DNA of 58,639 nt, from assembly GCA_000310025.1 (NCBI GenBank), contig FN649749.1, positions 1,170,497 to 1,229,135 on the forward strand. The letters run 5' to 3'. Origin of the DNA: Ectocarpus siliculosus (taxonomy: Eukaryota > Sar > Phaeophyceae > Ectocarpales > Ectocarpaceae). Shown piece after piece: positions 56,129 to 58,639 of this stretch (positions are counted from its first letter, which is position 1; each line of letters starts with the position of its first letter). The position numbers and the translations under genes were made by a program. Under the pieces are notes generated by a model that was not told the origin of the DNA, did no database searches, and saw only the letters and a program-made list of their open reading frames with translations.

Positions 56129-57990
56129 ATGTTGGAATTCGTAGGAGGGGTGCCAGGGGGTACCAAGGCACGTGAAGCATTTACATGCCCGTCCGGAGCC
56201 GGAGCAAAGAGTGACCACGACGCGGGTTTGGCAACGAGGAGATCGAGAAGTGCTGCTACTGCTGCCGCCTCGGAGAGCGAGAGGGCGAGAGAGACCTGCA
56301 ACTACTGCGGTTTGCGCCTACCCGTACAAGAGGGAGAGGTACATCATATGCTGGCGTTGGAACCCTAGTCCTGTGTCCCTAAGAAACTCGATGGAGAGGC
56401 AATGGGGCAGACAGCAGGTGAATGAAACACTCGTTGTACTACAGTACGAAGTACAGCATCAGACTTCATGGGGGCGGGGTACGAAGTTCCTTGTTATTTC
56501 ATGTGGGTGGTCCGGGCTACGCTGGGCCAGCGCCGTAATACCCAACCTCGACTGCGTCATACAAAGGATCCCGAGAGATACCCGCTACCACCCTCGTTCG
56601 CATCGACGACGAGACTCAACAACCCCCTCTCGCTCTCGCCGCACCTCATCCTTGGTGACGGTCTGTCCGATTGGCAAGGTGACGCTAGCTGTAGCCACAG
56701 GCAGTCGCAGCACGAAGCGTGCAGGAGAGCGAAAGCGAGCGGGCGAGGAGTAGGTGTTCGGCGCGCACGTTCGCAAGACAAGCGCACGAAAAAATACCCG
56801 AACGCGGTTGTTTTTCGCGTCCCGGGCCCACGCCCACCAGGGCGTTTGATTGGTCGGACACGCGCGAAGACGATCGGCAGAACAATGAACGCAGCAGGGG
56901 AGAGACAAGGGGGGCACGGAAAGGGGCGCATAAGAGGTCTGTTGTTGGGCGACAAGGGGTTGGTAGTATGGGCGTAGGTGTGTTGTGACCAAGATGAGAA
57001 ACATATCCTGGGAATGATGCGACAAATTGGCTCTCGCACATCAACAGCAACCGTCGGGGCTACGACACACGTGCACGCCTCCTCTCTTCGTGCCAGATGG
57101 CAGGTTACTTGACGCAACATCACACGAGAAAATGCATACACTATTCTTCTTCCTGCCAGAACAAACGATGCCTACATGAACACTTTTGGCATGGCTGTTA
57201 CCCGATGCAGACCGCTAGGGAAATGCGGGTTTGAGCTTTCAGTGCACGCACCTTGTTCCGAAAGGGAGTCCATTGTGCAATCGCCTCGACCTGACCGCAT
57301 GTGGGGGGCGGCGCGCGGGGGGGAGATAAGGTATAGCCTTTAGCCATATCCCACTGGGCACGCAAGCCTTTCGAGAAGAAGCAACGCCGCTACTTTTGGG
57401 GTGGTTAAAATCTGCCGGTACTATCTTCCACTTTCATGTGTGAGGCGTCGCGGACGGGGCCATTACTATTGGCGGCGGGGGGGGGGGGGGGGGGGGGTTG
57501 GCGCGGGGATGGTTTCTCTTGTAGGAGCGGGTTAGACGGATAGACACCGCGGGATCAAGCGACTTGCTCCAGATAGTTGGAGTTTGGTGTACGTAGAGTA
57601 GGGTGTACGGGTAAACACATGTCTTGCTTCCCAGCACGGCAGCGCGACGCAATCCCGTGGAGTACAAGTATGCATCCCAGATTTTCCCCAACCAACACGC
57701 CTACCCATCCGATGTGGAAAGCCTTTCTTCACCCGGGGAGCGGTTCTAGAATAGCGTTCTGCACGTGGTTCCGTGGTTAGGTGCATCTCGAGGAGATACT
57801 TGCCCGCACAACACCGGAGCGATGCCATATCTCCGCTTCCGTTGTACGAAGTTTTCAGGAACATTCCGGTCAACGAGTGCGTTCGACCAAGTCGCAAGCA
57901 CCCCTTCTCCGTACGGGTCAACCCGACCAGGAGCACGGTCCCCGTTCTCTCGAGCATTTTCTCTGCGTACTCCTCCCTGCGTTGCCTATC
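56129..57990 (+). CDS. Weak candidate gene with CxxC zinc-like motif
   Basis: A plus-strand frame from ATG at 56129 (MLEFVGGVPGG) runs to ETCNYCGLRLPVQEGE at 56339, where a GAGAG-GTACAT donor occurs. A phase-compatible acceptor at 57780 opens VHLEEILARTTPERCHISA. Joined, the CxxC, His and Cys would form a small zinc-finger-like arrangement. The second segment (57781-57990) is open in several frames on both strands with high third-position GC, so the frame and even the strand are uncertain. Everything between 56340 and 57780 shows no clear exon. Confidence 0.22.
57478..57497 (+). repeat. Poly-G run
   Basis: About 20 consecutive G, next to no recognised repeat copy. Confidence 0.85.
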
Positions 57991-58419
57991 AACAGGTTGG
58001 CTATTCGTGACACGATGCGTGGGTATCCCCTCCCCCCGGTGCTTGCCATCGGGATTGGGTTTTCGTCGCATGGCAACGACGTTGTAAAACAAGCCAATTC
58101 ACTTCGTGAACTCGGCAACCAGGTTACCGTTTTTTTATTACCTCTGTTTTTTTTTTCTTGCGGTAACCATTATGGTGGTCGAGTAGATCATGTTGTGCGG
58201 GGTCGAGAACCCTCACTCCGCGCAAGGGGGATGATCGCACCACGTTGTGTTAAAATGGTAAAGCGCCCTCGAGGCAGTTACACAGTGTTAACTGTCTCTG
58301 GAAGTGAAAGCGCCAGAAAATAAATTAAGTCATACGCAGCTGTCATCCGTACGCAAGGAAGTAAGCACAAGATGCCGAACACCCTTAGCAGGATGCAGCG
58401 CACCCTTCATGCGACTCGC

Positions 58420-58578
58420 CGAATACCTCACGGTGCTTCGCGCTTGGTGATGTGAGAGCCTGGTCCGGTGAGAACCCGGCGTGCTCCGTCCCGGCTTTGT
58501 AGGGGTGCGAGGTCAATGGTCTAACGACTACGGCATGCACGACTATGAGTACCCCCCCCGCCCCCCCCCCCCCCCCCC
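58420..58578 (+). mobile_element. tRNA-like repeat, C-homopolymer family, copy 6 (best copy)
   Basis: GAATACCTCACGGTGCTTCG, TTGGTGATGTGAGAGCCTGG, CCGGCTTTGTAGGGGTGCGA and GGTCAATGGTCTAACGACTA, then TATGAGTA and a C run of about 26 with one G. With the copy at 48551 it defines an element of about 130 bp plus homopolymer. Confidence 0.7.
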
Positions 58579-58639
58579 TAACTCCCCATCCCCCCCGTAC
58601 CTTCCCTGTTGGAGCTCAATAGAGCAAGGGCAACCTGCG

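Overview
The window is eukaryotic nuclear DNA. The genes are cut into many short exons with GT-AG (and some GC-AG) introns, exons are GC-rich with Ala/Ser-rich low-complexity tracts, and the introns carry dispersed repeats. A glyoxalase-type protein begins with a signal peptide followed by an 'AAF-LP' cleavage context, as in plastid pre-proteins of algae with secondary red plastids. This points to a photosynthetic stramenopile, most likely a brown alga (Ectocarpus-like). The species is an inference; the gene models rest on conserved motifs plus splice sites whose phases add up.

Layout. (1) 1-1750: repeats (tRNA-like and inverted-repeat elements). (2) 1752-4421, minus: 5' part of an Ala-rich protein that ends in a WD40-like segment; the rest lies outside or is lost. 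(3) 4666-12277, plus: a complete six-exon plastid-targeted VOC/glyoxalase-fold protein. Its second intron holds a 3.8 kb pogo-like DNA transposon (5848-9675) with its own intron-containing, degenerate transposase gene. (4) 14659-23630, minus: a complete seven-exon kinesin of about 2,119 residues, with an expanded motor domain and three Cys/His modules in the tail. (5) 24159-32433, plus: an eleven-exon protein combining a B-box-like zinc finger, IQ motifs, WW-like modules and a SAM domain. (6) 36008-47456, minus: a complete twelve-exon N-acetylglucosaminyltransferase I (MGAT1, GT13), interrupted in one intron by an assembly gap. (7) 47.5-58.6 kb: mostly repeats, with small phase-0 exon candidates of an unrecognised minus-strand gene (52.0-56.0 kb) and a weak plus-strand candidate (56.1-58.0 kb).

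Genes alternate in strand, giving divergent pairs with short shared upstream regions (244 bp at 4.4 kb, 528 bp at 23.6 kb) and convergent pairs separated by repeat-rich spacers. The genes do not form one pathway: they cover small-molecule metabolism in the plastid, microtubule motility, a probable calmodulin-linked scaffold, and Golgi N-glycan maturation. What unites the window is its repeats: a pogo element, two inverted-repeat MITE-like families, a poly-A tRNA-SINE with target duplication, a second tRNA-like family with a C-homopolymer end, and two other dispersed repeats. Many of these sit in introns of the genes above.
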